Assembly (NCBI RefSeq): GCF_022869865.1 | Contig: NZ_CP094984.1 | Location: forward strand, 1-64,000 | Source of the DNA: Arthrobacter zhangbolii | Lineage (GTDB): Bacteria; Actinomycetota; Actinomycetes; Actinomycetales; Micrococcaceae | Direction: 5' to 3' | DNA: 64,000 nucleotides | Shown here: positions 28,661 through 37,374 of the stretch, piece after piece | Numbering within the stretch: the stretch's first letter is position 1 | Layout of the letters: the number at the start of each line of letters is the position of its first letter | The notes under the pieces: model-generated | Database searches by the model: none | Seen by the model: the letters and a program-made list of their open reading frames with translations, nothing else | Told to the model about the DNA's origin: nothing | Translations under genes and position numbers: made by a program

Positions 28661-29068
28661 CTAGGCTTCGTCGGCCTGGGCAGTGCGGGGGGCTTTCTTT
28701 GCCTGGGCTTCCTTGACCCGCTGTGCCTCGGCGCGGACGGCGGCGAAACTCGCGCGCTCCTCCACCAGCCAGGCCGGGGGCTCAGCCAGCAGTGCCTTGA
28801 TTTCCTCGGTGGTCAGCGGCTCGGTAATCCCGGAGCGGGTCAGGCCGCCGATGGAGATGTTCAGCTTCTGGGCAACCACCGGGCGCGGGTGCGGGCCGGT
28901 ACGGCGGAGTTCAGTGAGCCATTCGGGCGGATTGGACTGCAGTTCATCAAACCGGGCCCGTGAAATAGGCCCGTCCTGGAAGTCCTGCGGCGCTGCGGGC
29001 AGGTAGATGCCCAGTTTCTTGGCTGCCGTGGCAGGTTTCATGGATTGGGAGGATTTCTCGGAGGTCAT
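28661..29068 (-). CDS. DUF5997 family protein
   Basis: 135-aa soluble protein of the actinobacterial DUF5997 family. The conserved core reads TAAKKLGIYLPAAPQDFQDG, SRARFDELQSNPPEWLTELRRTGPHPRPVVAQKLNIS and GLTRSGI, followed by a charged C-terminal helix. No enzymatic motif is visible; the middle part could be a small helix-turn-helix-like fold. It is divergent from, and 52 nt away from, the LysR-effector-like gene; this pairing is common in related genomes and suggests a shared role. Confidence 0.8.
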   Translation of the reverse strand: MTSEKSSQSMKPATAAKKLGIYLPAAPQDFQDGPISRARFDELQSNPPEWLTELRRTGPHPRPVVAQKLNISIGGLTRSGITEPLTTEEIKALLAEPPAWLVEERASFAAVRAEAQRVKEAQAKKAPRTAQADEA

Positions 29069-29120
29069 ATTCCAAGGGTATCCGCCGCCGGAGGCAGGGC
29101 CGGTGGGCTAAGGTGTTCTG

Positions 29121-29882
29121 ATGCCCACAGACACTTCAGCTCCCCATGACGGGCCGGCCCCGCGGCCGCTGACCGTGGCCTACGTTCCGGGTGTCACGCC
29201 GGGCAAATGGATTACCCGCTGGCGTGAACGCCACGAGACCGAACTGCGGACCTTCCAATGCGAGGAGGGAGCCGCTCTCGAGGAACTGGCGTCCGGGCGT
29301 GCTGATCTGGCATTTGTCCGGCTCGCCCCGGAGGGGTTCGTCCGTCCGGACGGAATGAACCTGATTCCCCTATATGAGGAGCAGCCGGTGGCTGCGGCGT
29401 CGAAGGATCACCCGATCGCGGCGTTTGATGAGATTGACCTCGCGGACCTGGACGGCGAAGCCCTCCTGGACGCGGATGAAATGGGCGGCGCCGCCGTCGC
29501 ACTGGAAGTAGCGGGATCCGGCGCCGGCGTGGTTCTGCTGCCCATGTCCGTGGCCAGGCTGTATTCACGCAAGGATGTAGTGGCCCGGCCGGTAAGCGGC
29601 GTGCCGGCAACCCGAATCGGTATCGCCTGGCTTCAGGACCGGGACGGCGCCGACGTCGAAGAGTTCATTGGAGTGGTCCGCGGCCGCACCGCCAACAGCT
29701 CCCGCCAGCCCTCGGTCCTCGCGGAGCAGAAGTCCACCGCCCGGCAGCGGACCAAGGCCCGCCAGTCCCGCAGCGAGGCAAAGCCGGCGGCCCGGTCCGG
29801 CGGCGCGGGCAAAGCGAAGGGGTCCGGCAAGGCAGCCGGCAAGGGCAGCGGCAGGAACGGCAAGCCCCGCCGCAGCCGGTGA
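29121..29882 (+). CDS. LysR-type effector-domain protein lacking the HTH
   Basis: 253 aa. Residues about 15-190 resemble the substrate-binding half of LysR regulators (LTVAYVPGVTPGKWITRWRER, EEQPVAAASKDHPIAAFDEIDLADLDGE, GAGVVLLPMSVARLY), but no N-terminal helix-turn-helix precedes it. In its place the C-terminal 65 residues are very Lys/Arg/Ala/Gly-rich (ARQRTKARQSRSEAKPAARS and beyond), a disordered tail that could bind nucleic acid. ATG at 29121. Probably a ligand-binding partner of the divergent DUF5997 protein; this is inference. Confidence 0.78.
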   Translation: MPTDTSAPHDGPAPRPLTVAYVPGVTPGKWITRWRERHETELRTFQCEEGAALEELASGRADLAFVRLAPEGFVRPDGMNLIPLYEEQPVAAASKDHPIAAFDEIDLADLDGEALLDADEMGGAAVALEVAGSGAGVVLLPMSVARLYSRKDVVARPVSGVPATRIGIAWLQDRDGADVEEFIGVVRGRTANSSRQPSVLAEQKSTARQRTKARQSRSEAKPAARSGGAGKAKGSGKAAGKGSGRNGKPRRSR

Positions 29883-29941
29883 GTTGCGGCGGCGATTCCC
29901 GCTGTGCTGACGGCTCCGGGTTTCAGGGGTAGTCTTTCGCG

Positions 29942-30319
29942 ATGCGTATCAAGATGAGCAGTATCCATGTGCTGGACCCGGAGCGGGCCTATGAGTTCTA
30001 TACCGGGACGCTGGGCTTGGAACCGCTGATGGCCATGCCGGAGTACAACCTGTTCATTGTGTGCTCGGCGGAGGAGCCCGGCGGACCGGGTCTCCTGCTT
30101 GAACCCAGCGACAACCCCGTGGCCGAGGCATACCGGTCCGGGCTTTATGCCCAGCAACTCCCGGTCCTTGTGCTCGGCGTTCCCGATGTACGGGCGGAAT
30201 ATGACCGGTTGAAGGCGCTGGGGGTCGAATTCCTGGGCGAGCCCACCATCGATGCGATGGGATCCCAGGCTGTTTTCGACGACGGCTGCGGCAACTATAT
30301 CCAGCTGCACCAGGACTGA
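29942..30319 (+). CDS. VOC (glyoxalase-fold) family protein
   Basis: 125-aa vicinal oxygen chelate domain protein. It has the usual pattern: SSIHVLDPERAYEFYTGTLGLEP at the N-terminus, a central beta-hairpin, a second betaalpha half with PDVRAEYDRLKALGVEF, and a final DGCGNYIQLHQ. Metal-ligand candidates are His9 and a C-terminal acidic or His residue. The substrate is unknown; relatives include glyoxalases and bleomycin-binding proteins. ATG at 29942, with no obvious operon partner. Confidence 0.82.
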   Translation: MRIKMSSIHVLDPERAYEFYTGTLGLEPLMAMPEYNLFIVCSAEEPGGPGLLLEPSDNPVAEAYRSGLYAQQLPVLVLGVPDVRAEYDRLKALGVEFLGEPTIDAMGSQAVFDDGCGNYIQLHQD

Positions 30320-30347
30320 ACGGCCCGGTCCTGCCGGAAACCGGCGC

Positions 30348-31124
30348 CTAGGCGTAGGGGGACCACCCTGTGAGCGCGGTGAGCGCTGCGACAGTTACGC
30401 CGAAAATGGCATACACGGTGACCGGCACCATCAGTGCCCATTCCCGCCAGGAGCCGGCCGCACCGATCAGCGGAATCGAAAAGCAGCCGCTGCTGCGCCA
30501 GAGCTTGTTGACCACGGGGAAGCGTGCCAGGGACCGCGGACGCTTGATGTGGATGGGCCACAACACCATCACGCCCTGATGTGTCAGGAGGTCCCCCAGG
30601 ATATGGACGCCGACGCCGAGGCCCACCGCCACGGGCAGCCAATCATTGTTCTCGGGTGCGTAAATGGCGATAAACGCCGAAAACACCAGGGCCAGGAACC
30701 AGCTTCGACCCGGCCCGCCGGCAATCTTCAGGGCCTTGAAAGCGAATCCCATCAGGAGTACTGACAGAATTCCGGCACCCACGGCGACGGAACCGAAGAC
30801 GGGTACCTCGGCAGTGAAGGTTCCCAGGGCAGTGGCCAGCACCACGAAGACGGCCAGTCCGAGGAGAGAATGTGTGCCCCGGCGGTGCCCGCCGCTGACC
30901 GTCTCCGTGATGCGCGCCAGGATCCTGGTCACCGGCGGAAGGGAATGGGCGATGGTGCCGCTGTGATGGTCCAGATCCGGCAGCAGTGCTGCTCCGGCAG
31001 TCAGCAGGGCACCGGTAACAACGCCCAGCGGTGTGACCGGGTACCAGCCCAGGGCGTGCGGTGCGGTGGAGGCTACAGCAACCCAGGCCGCGGCGCCGCT
31101 AGCGGCGTGGTGACCACCCATCAT
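30348..31124 (-). CDS. YdjM-like membrane-bound metal-dependent hydrolase
   Basis: 258-aa polytopic protein of the LexA-binding, inner membrane-associated putative hydrolase family (YdjM/DUF457). Conserved metal-site-like motifs are LLPDLDHHSGTIAHSL near residues 48-63 and GHRRGTHSLLG near 77-88; then LGDLLTHQGVMVLWPI. Six or so hydrophobic segments follow. The enzymatic activity of the family is not firmly established. Convergent with the VOC gene, 28 nt apart. Confidence 0.8.
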   Translation of the reverse strand: MMGGHHAASGAAAWVAVASTAPHALGWYPVTPLGVVTGALLTAGAALLPDLDHHSGTIAHSLPPVTRILARITETVSGGHRRGTHSLLGLAVFVVLATALGTFTAEVPVFGSVAVGAGILSVLLMGFAFKALKIAGGPGRSWFLALVFSAFIAIYAPENNDWLPVAVGLGVGVHILGDLLTHQGVMVLWPIHIKRPRSLARFPVVNKLWRSSGCFSIPLIGAAGSWREWALMVPVTVYAIFGVTVAALTALTGWSPYA

Positions 31125-31242
31125 GGTGTGAGAATTCCTTCCAAAGGGCGGCGCCGGCGCCGAATATCTTTTAAGCAGCTATCCATTTTTCCATGGAAAG
31201 CGGCGCAGTCCGTCCAACGGTGAGGGGCTGGGCGGGTAGCCT

Positions 31243-31761
31243 TCAGGCGGGCTGGAATCCCAGGTGCTGCAGCACGGCGTTCACAATTTCCCCGGGGGCG
31301 GAGCTGATATCCAGGCGAAGACCGTCTTCATCCGATGAAAGGGGTTCCAGGGTGCTTAACTGCGAGGGCAGGAGGGAGGGCGGCATGAAGTGACCGCTGC
31401 GGGTTTTCATCCGCTCTGCCAGCAGATCACCGGAGCCGTCGAGGTGGACGAAGGTGACCCGGCCCGGGGCCTGCGCCAAGATGTTGCGGTAACTGCGCTT
31501 GAGCGCCGAACAGGTGACAATGGTGCAGCGTCCGTTACCGGCCTGGGTGCCCATCCAGTCACGGATCGCGTAGAGCCACGGCCAGCGGTCATCATCATCC
31601 AGGGGCGTGCCCGAGGACATTTTTGCAATGTTGACGGCGGGGTGAAACTCGTCAGCTTCCGCGGCAATCCAGCCCAGCCGTTTGGAGAGCATATTGGCAA
31701 TGGTGGTTTTGCCGGAACCGGAAACACCCATAATGACGAGATGCTGATCAATGGAGGACAT
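31243..31761 (-). CDS. gntK: Gluconokinase
   Basis: Phosphorylates gluconate to 6-phosphogluconate, feeding gnd at 3.5 kb. I use ATG 31761 (172 aa) because AAGGAG lies exactly 6 nt upstream; ATG 31767 and a longer start at 31791 are in frame. P-loop GVSGSGKTT at 12-20, the ADEFHP and MSSGTPLDDDDRWPWL gluconate-binding region, CSALKRSYRNIL, and GHFMPPSLLPSQLSTLEPL lid are all family hallmarks. It is divergent from the GntR regulator, 122 nt apart. No gluconate permease is present. Confidence 0.94.
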   Translation of the reverse strand: MSSIDQHLVIMGVSGSGKTTIANMLSKRLGWIAAEADEFHPAVNIAKMSSGTPLDDDDRWPWLYAIRDWMGTQAGNGRCTIVTCSALKRSYRNILAQAPGRVTFVHLDGSGDLLAERMKTRSGHFMPPSLLPSQLSTLEPLSSDEDGLRLDISSAPGEIVNAVLQHLGFQPA

Positions 31762-31883
31762 TTCCATCTCCTTGAAGGACGCCGTTGTCACAGGTCCGGC
31801 GTAATGGCCGAAAAATAATTAGACACAAAGGTATCACCAAAGGCATCATGAATTGCGCGCCATAAGTACGGGAAAAGAGGGAC

Positions 31884-32600
31884 ATGGTCGAGGTCGATGC
31901 CGCGGATATCGGTCCGCCCGCCGCTGTCCTGAATGAACGGATTACCGAGACGCTGGGACAGGACATTGCCTCCGGCCTGCTTCGGCCGGGGGACCGGCTG
32001 ACCTTGGATGGACTGCAGCAGGAATTCGGTGTTTCCCGCACCGTGGTGCGGGACTGCATGCGGACCCTCGAATCGATGAACCTCGTATATTCCAAACGGC
32101 GTATAGGAATTGTGGTGCAGGAACCGGAGCGGTGGAATGTTTTCGACCCGCGCATCATCCGGTGGCGCCTTGCCGGTCCGGGCAGAAACACGCAGTTCCG
32201 TACGCTGACCGAATTGAGGGTGGGCGTGGAGCCCGTGGCCGCGGCGGGTGCGGCGCGCCATGCGGGCACAGCTGAGCGGGCCCGCATCGTAGAGCTGGCC
32301 GGTCGGATGCGGAGACAGGGTGAAGCAGGGGAGCTGGAAGCATTCCTGCAGACGGATATAGAATTCCACAACCTGCTGCTTCGGGTCTGCGGAAACGATA
32401 TGTTCGCCTCACTGCAGGATGTGGTGGCGGCGGTGCTGACCGGTCGCACCAGGCAGGGGCTGATGCCAACATGTCCCCGGAAGGAAGCCCTGGAGGGACA
32501 CGAGCTGGTGGCAGCCGCAGTGGCTGCCGGGGACAGCGGTGCCGCACTGGCGCATATGAGCGCCCTGCTGGAAGAAGTCCGTCGGGCCGTCACCAACTGA
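31884..32600 (+). CDS. GntR-family regulator (FadR/FCD subfamily)
   Basis: 238 aa. The winged helix-turn-helix lies at about 15-80 (LGQDIASGLLRPGDRLTLDGLQQEFGVSRTVVRDCMRTLESMNLV) and the all-helical FCD ligand domain follows from about 100 (LTELRVGVEPVAAAGAARHA, DIEFHNLLLRVCGNDMF, EGHELVAAAVAAGD). Its position divergent to gluconokinase strongly suggests control of gluconate use, with 6-phosphogluconate or gluconate as effector by analogy. I searched the spacer for a dyad operator and did not find a convincing one. Confidence 0.88.
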   Translation: MVEVDAADIGPPAAVLNERITETLGQDIASGLLRPGDRLTLDGLQQEFGVSRTVVRDCMRTLESMNLVYSKRRIGIVVQEPERWNVFDPRIIRWRLAGPGRNTQFRTLTELRVGVEPVAAAGAARHAGTAERARIVELAGRMRRQGEAGELEAFLQTDIEFHNLLLRVCGNDMFASLQDVVAAVLTGRTRQGLMPTCPRKEALEGHELVAAAVAAGDSGAALAHMSALLEEVRRAVTN

Positions 32601-32607
32601 GCGCCGC

Positions 32608-32643
32608 ACGGCCGGCGTGCTTCGGAAAGCGGACGCCGGCCGT
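32608..32643. terminator. Terminator between gntR-type gene and dps
   Basis: Perfect 11-bp arms ACGGCCGGCGT/ACGCCGGCCGT around a 14-nt loop, sited between two convergent genes (8 nt after one stop, 15 nt before the other). Confidence 0.75.
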
Positions 32644-32658
32644 GAACGGAAGCTGCTG

Positions 32659-33156
32659 CTAGCGGGTGGCTTCCTGATTGCTGTCTTCGGGGTTGACCAC
32701 GTCCGCGGTGGCGGAAATGTTTTCTGCATCCACCATCCACGCGTACTGCTCAAGCTTGGCAATAAAGCCGTGCAGGATGTCAGCGGTGGTGGGATCTTCC
32801 TCATCCACCTGGTCATGGACCTTGCGCATGGTCCCGACTACGCCTTCCAGCATGGCCACCACATGGGTGACGGTGTCGCGGGTGTCCACCAGTCCGGCAG
32901 GGAAGGGCGGAAGGCTGGTGCCTTCGGCAACGGCCACGCTGCGGCCGTCAGGAACAGCCCGCAGCGCACGCATCCGCTCGGCCAGTTCATCAGCGAAAAG
33001 CCGTGCATCGTCAATAATCTCGTCAAGCTGCAGATGCAGGTCGCGGAAATTCTTGCCTACCACGTTCCAGTGCGCCTGCTTGCCCTGCAGATGCAGTTCA
33101 ATCATGTCCACAAGCACAGCCTGCAGGTTGGTGGCCAGTTCTTCTGATGCCTTCAT
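32659..33156 (-). CDS. dps: Dps-family DNA-protecting ferritin
   Basis: 165-aa protein with start ATG 33156 (MKASEELATNLQ), supported by GGAGGA 4-5 nt upstream; an open frame to 33231 is less likely. Dps dodecamers oxidise and store iron with hydrogen peroxide and often coat DNA. Intersubunit ferroxidase ligands are present in AHWNVVGKNFRDLHLQLDEIIDDARLFADELAER (His, Asp, Glu), and the C-terminal tail is short and not lysine-rich, so DNA binding is less certain. A 273-nt spacer upstream (33157-33429) holds no gene and presumably both promoters. Confidence 0.93.
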   Translation of the reverse strand: MKASEELATNLQAVLVDMIELHLQGKQAHWNVVGKNFRDLHLQLDEIIDDARLFADELAERMRALRAVPDGRSVAVAEGTSLPPFPAGLVDTRDTVTHVVAMLEGVVGTMRKVHDQVDEEDPTTADILHGFIAKLEQYAWMVDAENISATADVVNPEDSNQEATR

Positions 33157-33429
33157 GTTTTCCTCCAAGGTTGACGAAAAATGAGAACCCGATAAACCGT
33201 CCGAAAGCAGGGTGTCAGGCGTTCCCTTCACCCGCCGACGGGCGGCTTTCCTCCTTCAGCGTATCCCCGGTCCGATGTCCGGACCACACAGAAACGGTTC
33301 CGGCCGGTATCACTGTAAGCAACCTTACTTCCGGTTGATCCGGGTTGTCCTCCTGTGTACGGTGAGGACATCAGGGCCGGTGGTAAACGGCCCGTCCAGA
33401 TGCAGGATTCGCACTATCGGAGGGACAGT

Positions 33430-34011
33430 ATGACCACCGTAGAAGAGTCAATTGATGTAGCAGTTCCGGTGACAACGGCTTATAACCAGTGGACGCAGTT
33501 CGAATCATTTCCGCATTTTATGAGCGGCGTCGTCTCGATTGCCCAGCTCACGGATACCACCAACCACTGGGTGACGAAGGTCGGTGGAGTCGAGCGGGAG
33601 TTCGACACCGAAATCACTGAGCAGCATCCGGATGAGCGGGTGGCCTGGAAGAGCACCGATGGCACCACCCACGCCGGCGTCGTGACCTTCCACCGGCTGT
33701 CCGAAACGGACACTCGGGTGACGGTGCAGCTGGACTGGGCCCCGGAGACCTTCGTGGAGAAAATCGGTTCCGTTGTAGGTGCCGATGACCGACAGGTGAA
33801 GGCGGACCTGAAGCGGTTCAAGGAGTTTATGGAAAGCCGCGGCTCCGAGACCGGTTCCTGGCGCGGGGATGTCGACGCGCCGGGCAACGCCGCCACCGGC
33901 GCGGGCGGCAGCACACCCACGTCCACAAGCACCGCAGGGCTGGCAGCAGCCCCGGCAGCGGACCCGGCAATGGATGATCCGGAATCCGGCGGACCGCGGG
34001 CCGGTTTGTAG
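33430..34011 (+). CDS. SRPBCC (polyketide cyclase-type) family protein
   Basis: 193 aa starting at ATG 33430 with GGAGGGAC upstream. The first 140 residues form a START-like lipid or ligand pocket of the SRPBCC superfamily: ESIDVAVPVTTAYNQWTQFESFPHFMSGV, ERVAWKSTDGTTHAGVVTFHRL, TRVTVQLDWAP and a closing helix DLKRFKEFMESRG. A Thr/Ser/Ala/Gly-rich disordered tail of 50 residues follows. Related proteins occur beside stress genes in actinobacteria. Ligand unknown; a second, unrelated SRPBCC gene lies at 50.1 kb. Confidence 0.82.
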   Translation: MTTVEESIDVAVPVTTAYNQWTQFESFPHFMSGVVSIAQLTDTTNHWVTKVGGVEREFDTEITEQHPDERVAWKSTDGTTHAGVVTFHRLSETDTRVTVQLDWAPETFVEKIGSVVGADDRQVKADLKRFKEFMESRGSETGSWRGDVDAPGNAATGAGGSTPTSTSTAGLAAAPAADPAMDDPESGGPRAGL

Positions 34012-34054
34012 CCTGGACCGCTTGTAGCGCGGACTGCCGCAAAAGTACCTGCGC

Positions 34055-34097
34055 AAACGGAACTGCGGATGCCTTCGGGCATCCGCAGTTCCGTTTT
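34055..34097 (+). terminator. Strong terminator after SRPBCC gene
   Basis: 19-bp perfect stem (arms 34055-34073 and 34078-34096) with a stable TTCG tetraloop; the 3' arm ends in GTTTT. Probably also serves the convergent oxidoreductase gene, whose stop is 36 nt away. Confidence 0.9.
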
Positions 34098-34132
34098 AAC
34101 CGGCGCAGCGCCGACTGCGGACCGGGCGCAGC

Positions 34133-35617
34133 CTAGGCCCGGTCAAGGTCCTTGACGGCCGGCCCTTCCAGCAGCGAGCCGGTGGCGGAGAAGCGCGAGC
34201 CGTGGAGCGGACAGTCCCAGGACTGCTCGGCATCGTTCCAGTTCAGGACACCCTTCAGGTGCGGGCAGATGGCAGATACCCGGCTGGTGGTGCCGTTGAC
34301 TGTGCACGTGCCCACCGGTTTGCCGTTTTCCCTGGATACCACGCCCTGCCCTTCCGGCGGGGCTTCCTCAGTGCTCCGGGCCAGGCCTGACGCCCAGCCG
34401 GTGAGCATCTCCAGGCCCACCTCCGCGTTATCCCGCAGCGTCGAGGCAGCATCGAGGGGAGCCACCCGAGGCTTGTACAGTTCGCGGGCCCAGGGGTTCT
34501 CGCCGCCGAGGATTTCGGCGCTCAGCGCCAGGGCGGCGGCGACACCGTTGGTCATGCCCCACTTGTTGTAGCCGGTGGCAGCGTAGATGTTGGTTCCCAA
34601 CAGGGGCAGCTGCCCCACATAGGGAAGGCTGCCGGCCGGTGCATAATCCTGGGCGGACCAGGCAAAACTGGCGGCAGTGCCCACCTCAAAGTTGTCCACG
34701 GTCCAGCCGACCAGGTCATCCACCAGTTCCTGCGTGTGTTTTTTCCGTCCCACGGTGTGCCCGTTGCCGCCGGCCAGCAGGTATGAAATGCCGTCCGCCT
34801 CGGCGGTGCGCAGGGACCGGGTCGGTGAATCCACGGACAGGTACATGCCCTGCGGCACGTCACCGGTCACGGGCAGGGCCGCAGCATAGGACCTTTCAGG
34901 CTTCAGTACCGAAAAGTACCCGCCGCGGTCCAGGATGGGGATGCCGGTGGCCAGTACCAGGTTTCGTGCGGATACCTCCCCGTCACCGGTCAGGACCTTG
35001 ATGCCCAAGCCGTCCTCGTGGCGGGCTCCGGTCACGCGCACTCCTTCGGCCAGGATGCCGCCATGGTCCCGGAAGTCCTTCGCCAGTCCGGCCAGCACCG
35101 TCAGGGGGTGGAGCTGTGCCTGATCACGCAGTCTCAGGGCGCCCGTGACGGGGAACGGCAGTTCTGTTTCCGTGCTGAATTCGACGTCCAGCCCGGCAGC
35201 GGTGGCCGCCTCCTGCTCCTTGCGCAGGCTCCTGAGTCCCTGGGCGGTGGTGGCATAGCTGTAGGCGTCGCGGACCTCGTAGCTGATCCCGTTTTCGTCG
35301 CAGAAGCGAAGCAGCCAGCTTTGGCCCTGCCGGTTGGCCTCGACGTACTGCCGCGCAATCCCGGCATTGTGGTGGGAGGTAATGCTGGAAAGCTGCGTCC
35401 CCTGCAGCAGTGAAAGCTTGGCGGTGGTATTGCCCGTGGTGACGGCCCCCACGGACCGTGCTTCCAGCACGGCCACCCGTTGTCCGCTGCGGGCCAGCAG
35501 CGCAGCGGTGGTGAGTCCGGTCAGGCCGGCACCCACGACCACTGAGTCATAGGATGCGCCGGGTTCGAAGGAGTCGCTGGGGATATGGGGTGCACTACTG
35601 AGCCAAAGAGACAACAC
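34133..35617 (-). CDS. FAD-dependent oxidoreductase with C-terminal Rieske domain
   Basis: 494 aa with GTG 35617 (SD GGAAGG 5 nt upstream); an in-frame ATG at 35716 would add 33 low-complexity residues. DAO-type FAD domain: dinucleotide motif VVVGAGLTGLTTAALLARSG, LEARSVGAVTTGNTTAKLS, and the C-terminal TGYNKWGMTNGVAAALAL. The last 100 residues carry a Rieske-type [2Fe-2S] site CPHLKGVLNWNDAEQSWDCPLH. This fusion is widespread in bacteria but its substrate is unresolved. Divergent from the DUF4383 gene. Confidence 0.88.
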   Translation of the reverse strand: MLSLWLSSAPHIPSDSFEPGASYDSVVVGAGLTGLTTAALLARSGQRVAVLEARSVGAVTTGNTTAKLSLLQGTQLSSITSHHNAGIARQYVEANRQGQSWLLRFCDENGISYEVRDAYSYATTAQGLRSLRKEQEAATAAGLDVEFSTETELPFPVTGALRLRDQAQLHPLTVLAGLAKDFRDHGGILAEGVRVTGARHEDGLGIKVLTGDGEVSARNLVLATGIPILDRGGYFSVLKPERSYAAALPVTGDVPQGMYLSVDSPTRSLRTAEADGISYLLAGGNGHTVGRKKHTQELVDDLVGWTVDNFEVGTAASFAWSAQDYAPAGSLPYVGQLPLLGTNIYAATGYNKWGMTNGVAAALALSAEILGGENPWARELYKPRVAPLDAASTLRDNAEVGLEMLTGWASGLARSTEEAPPEGQGVVSRENGKPVGTCTVNGTTSRVSAICPHLKGVLNWNDAEQSWDCPLHGSRFSATGSLLEGPAVKDLDRA

Positions 35618-35874
35618 GTCAGCCTTCCCGCCGGATGGATGCGGCGATACGGGCGCCGGAACGGACAAAGATCCTGTCGCTGATGAACCTGCTCCGGCCG
35701 GAATCGGAACCGGCACCTGCGGCCGGTATCGGGCTAAAACTCATTCGTTCCCCCTCAGGGTCCTTGGAAAGTCAGTATGCTTCCCACCTTGCCCCAATTG
35801 TGCAAGAGTTTAAAGTCCCTGATCACCTAATCCTCCCGGCCCGGCCTCCGGTTCCGCGGAGCAGAGGAGTCATC

Positions 35875-36396
35875 ATGGCCTACCCCAGTTACAGTTCTTC
35901 AGGCGGCCTTTCCGCCCGTCGGACCAGCGCCCAGATAGCCGCAATGGTTTTCGGAATTGTTTTCCTGCTCATTGGCGTCCTGGGGTTCATCCCCGGGATC
36001 ACAGCGAATTACAACGCACTATATTTCTCCGGCTATGAATCCGAAGCGGTTCTGCTGGGCGTCTTCCAGGTCTCAGTGCTGCACAACGTGGTCCACATGC
36101 TGCTGGGCTTTGCCGGCCTGGCCATGGCCAGGACCAATTCCTCCGCCCGCCTTTACCTGGTTGGTGCGGGCATCCTGTACGCCGTCCTCTTCATTTACGG
36201 TCTGCTGATTCCGCTGGATTCAAGTGCGAACTTCGTCCCGTTCAACACGGCCGATAACTGGCTCCACGTGGTTCTGGCCGTCGTAATGATCCTGCTCGGG
36301 CTCATTCTTGGGCGGGACACCGAACGGCGTCCCTCGGCTGGCGGGGGACCCTCACGCAGCAGCGGAAACCCCGGGGAGGGATCCATCCCGAACTAG
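35875..36396 (+). CDS. DUF4383 membrane protein
   Basis: 173-aa protein with four hydrophobic spans (about 22-42, 58-80, 90-112, 122-140) and a Gly/Ser/Pro-rich tail. The sequence AMVFGIVFLLIGVLGFIPGIT, the VLHNVVHMLLGFAGLAMAR segment and DNWLHVVLAVVMILLG match the DUF4383 family. Start ATG 35875 with AGAGGAG upstream. Unknown function; members are often near stress genes, and the divergent FAD-Rieske enzyme may be co-regulated. Confidence 0.82.
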   Translation: MAYPSYSSSGGLSARRTSAQIAAMVFGIVFLLIGVLGFIPGITANYNALYFSGYESEAVLLGVFQVSVLHNVVHMLLGFAGLAMARTNSSARLYLVGAGILYAVLFIYGLLIPLDSSANFVPFNTADNWLHVVLAVVMILLGLILGRDTERRPSAGGGPSRSSGNPGEGSIPN

Positions 36397-36499
36397 GGCC
36401 GGCTGCACCTTGTATTTGACCGCCGGTGCCTCAGTGCTGGCACACTGGGTTCCCTAACTCTGTCCAGCCCGGACAGTCCGTGAAGGAAGGAACCCGGTT

Positions 36500-37069
36500 G
36501 TGTCAGCCGCACTGATGGTCATTGACATGCAGAACGCCTATTTCGAAAGCCCCGCTCTGCAACAGCATCAGGAACGCCTGGTGGAGAAGACCAACGAGCT
36601 GATCCGCGAGGCCAAAGCCGCCGGAGTTCCGGTGCTGATGGTGTGCACCGAACATGAACGGGACAAGTCCACCTGGACGCTCAGCATGCTCGACGACGAT
36701 CAGGGATTCATCTTCAGCGGCAGTAAGCAGGCGGACTTCGTTCCCGGCCTGGAGTGGAATGACCTGCCCCGGCTGGTGAAGACCAGGGACAGCGCATTCA
36801 TCGGTACCGATGTACTGCTGCGGCTGAGGAACTGGAACGTTGAAACCCTGATCCTGGCCGGCGTTGCGACGCACAACTGTGTTGCCCAGACAGCCGCAGA
36901 CGCGTTCGCGAACAACTTCCGCGTCCGGTTTGCGCGCGAGGCGCTGGCCTCGACCGACAGCGAGTACGAGGAGACCATTCTCAGAATGCTTTCGGATGAA
37001 TACCGCCAGCCGGTGCAGAGCTCGGCCGAACTCAAGGACTTTCTGCACAGCTGCAGCTCGCAGGGATGA
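36500..37069 (+). CDS. Cysteine hydrolase, isochorismatase family
   Basis: 189-aa alpha/beta enzyme. The catalytic triad fits the isochorismatase-like family: Asp9 (MVIDMQNAYF), Lys94 (RLVKTRDSAF) and Cys127 (GVATHNCVAQTAADAF), with the usual cis-peptide GVATH. Substrate unknown; such enzymes act as nicotinamidases, ureidoacrylate or N-carbamoyl hydrolases. GTG at 36500 with GAAGGAAGG upstream. Followed after 56 nt by the DUF2630 gene. Confidence 0.9.
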   Translation: MSAALMVIDMQNAYFESPALQQHQERLVEKTNELIREAKAAGVPVLMVCTEHERDKSTWTLSMLDDDQGFIFSGSKQADFVPGLEWNDLPRLVKTRDSAFIGTDVLLRLRNWNVETLILAGVATHNCVAQTAADAFANNFRVRFAREALASTDSEYEETILRMLSDEYRQPVQSSAELKDFLHSCSSQG

Positions 37070-37125
37070 CCTTCCGCCGTGCCGGGTGCTGGTAACCCCG
37101 GTCCGGCACGGTTAACGTTGGGGGC

Positions 37126-37365
37126 ATGGACGCACAGGACATTCAGCACCGGATCCAGGAACTCGTTACGCAGGAGCAATCCCTGCGGGATACGGACCCG
37201 GCAGCTGCACCGGAAAAACATGCGGAAGAGCTGCGCCGGGTTGAGGAACAGCTGGACCAGTGCTGGGATCTGCTGAGGCAGCGCCGGGCCAAGCTGGATG
37301 CCGGGCAGAATCCTGATGAGGCACAGCCCCGGCCGATCAGCGAAGTCGAAGGCTACCGCCAGTAG
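37126..37365 (+). CDS. DUF2630 family protein
   Basis: 79-aa, strongly charged, helical protein. DIQHRIQELVTQEQSLRD, a heptad-like helical centre (EKHAEELRRVEEQLDQCWDLLRQRRAKLD) and the closing PRPISEVEGYRQ fit DUF2630. It probably forms a short helical hairpin or coiled-coil dimer. Function unknown. ATG 37126. Convergent with the small gene downstream of ku. Confidence 0.82.
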   Translation: MDAQDIQHRIQELVTQEQSLRDTDPAAAPEKHAEELRRVEEQLDQCWDLLRQRRAKLDAGQNPDEAQPRPISEVEGYRQ

Positions 37366-37374
37366 CCGGCCGGG

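Noticed and set aside
31762-31883. GntR operator between gluconokinase and its regulator
   Set aside because: I looked for a dyad of the FadR/GntR kind and saw only weak, asymmetrical similarity, so no site is claimed.
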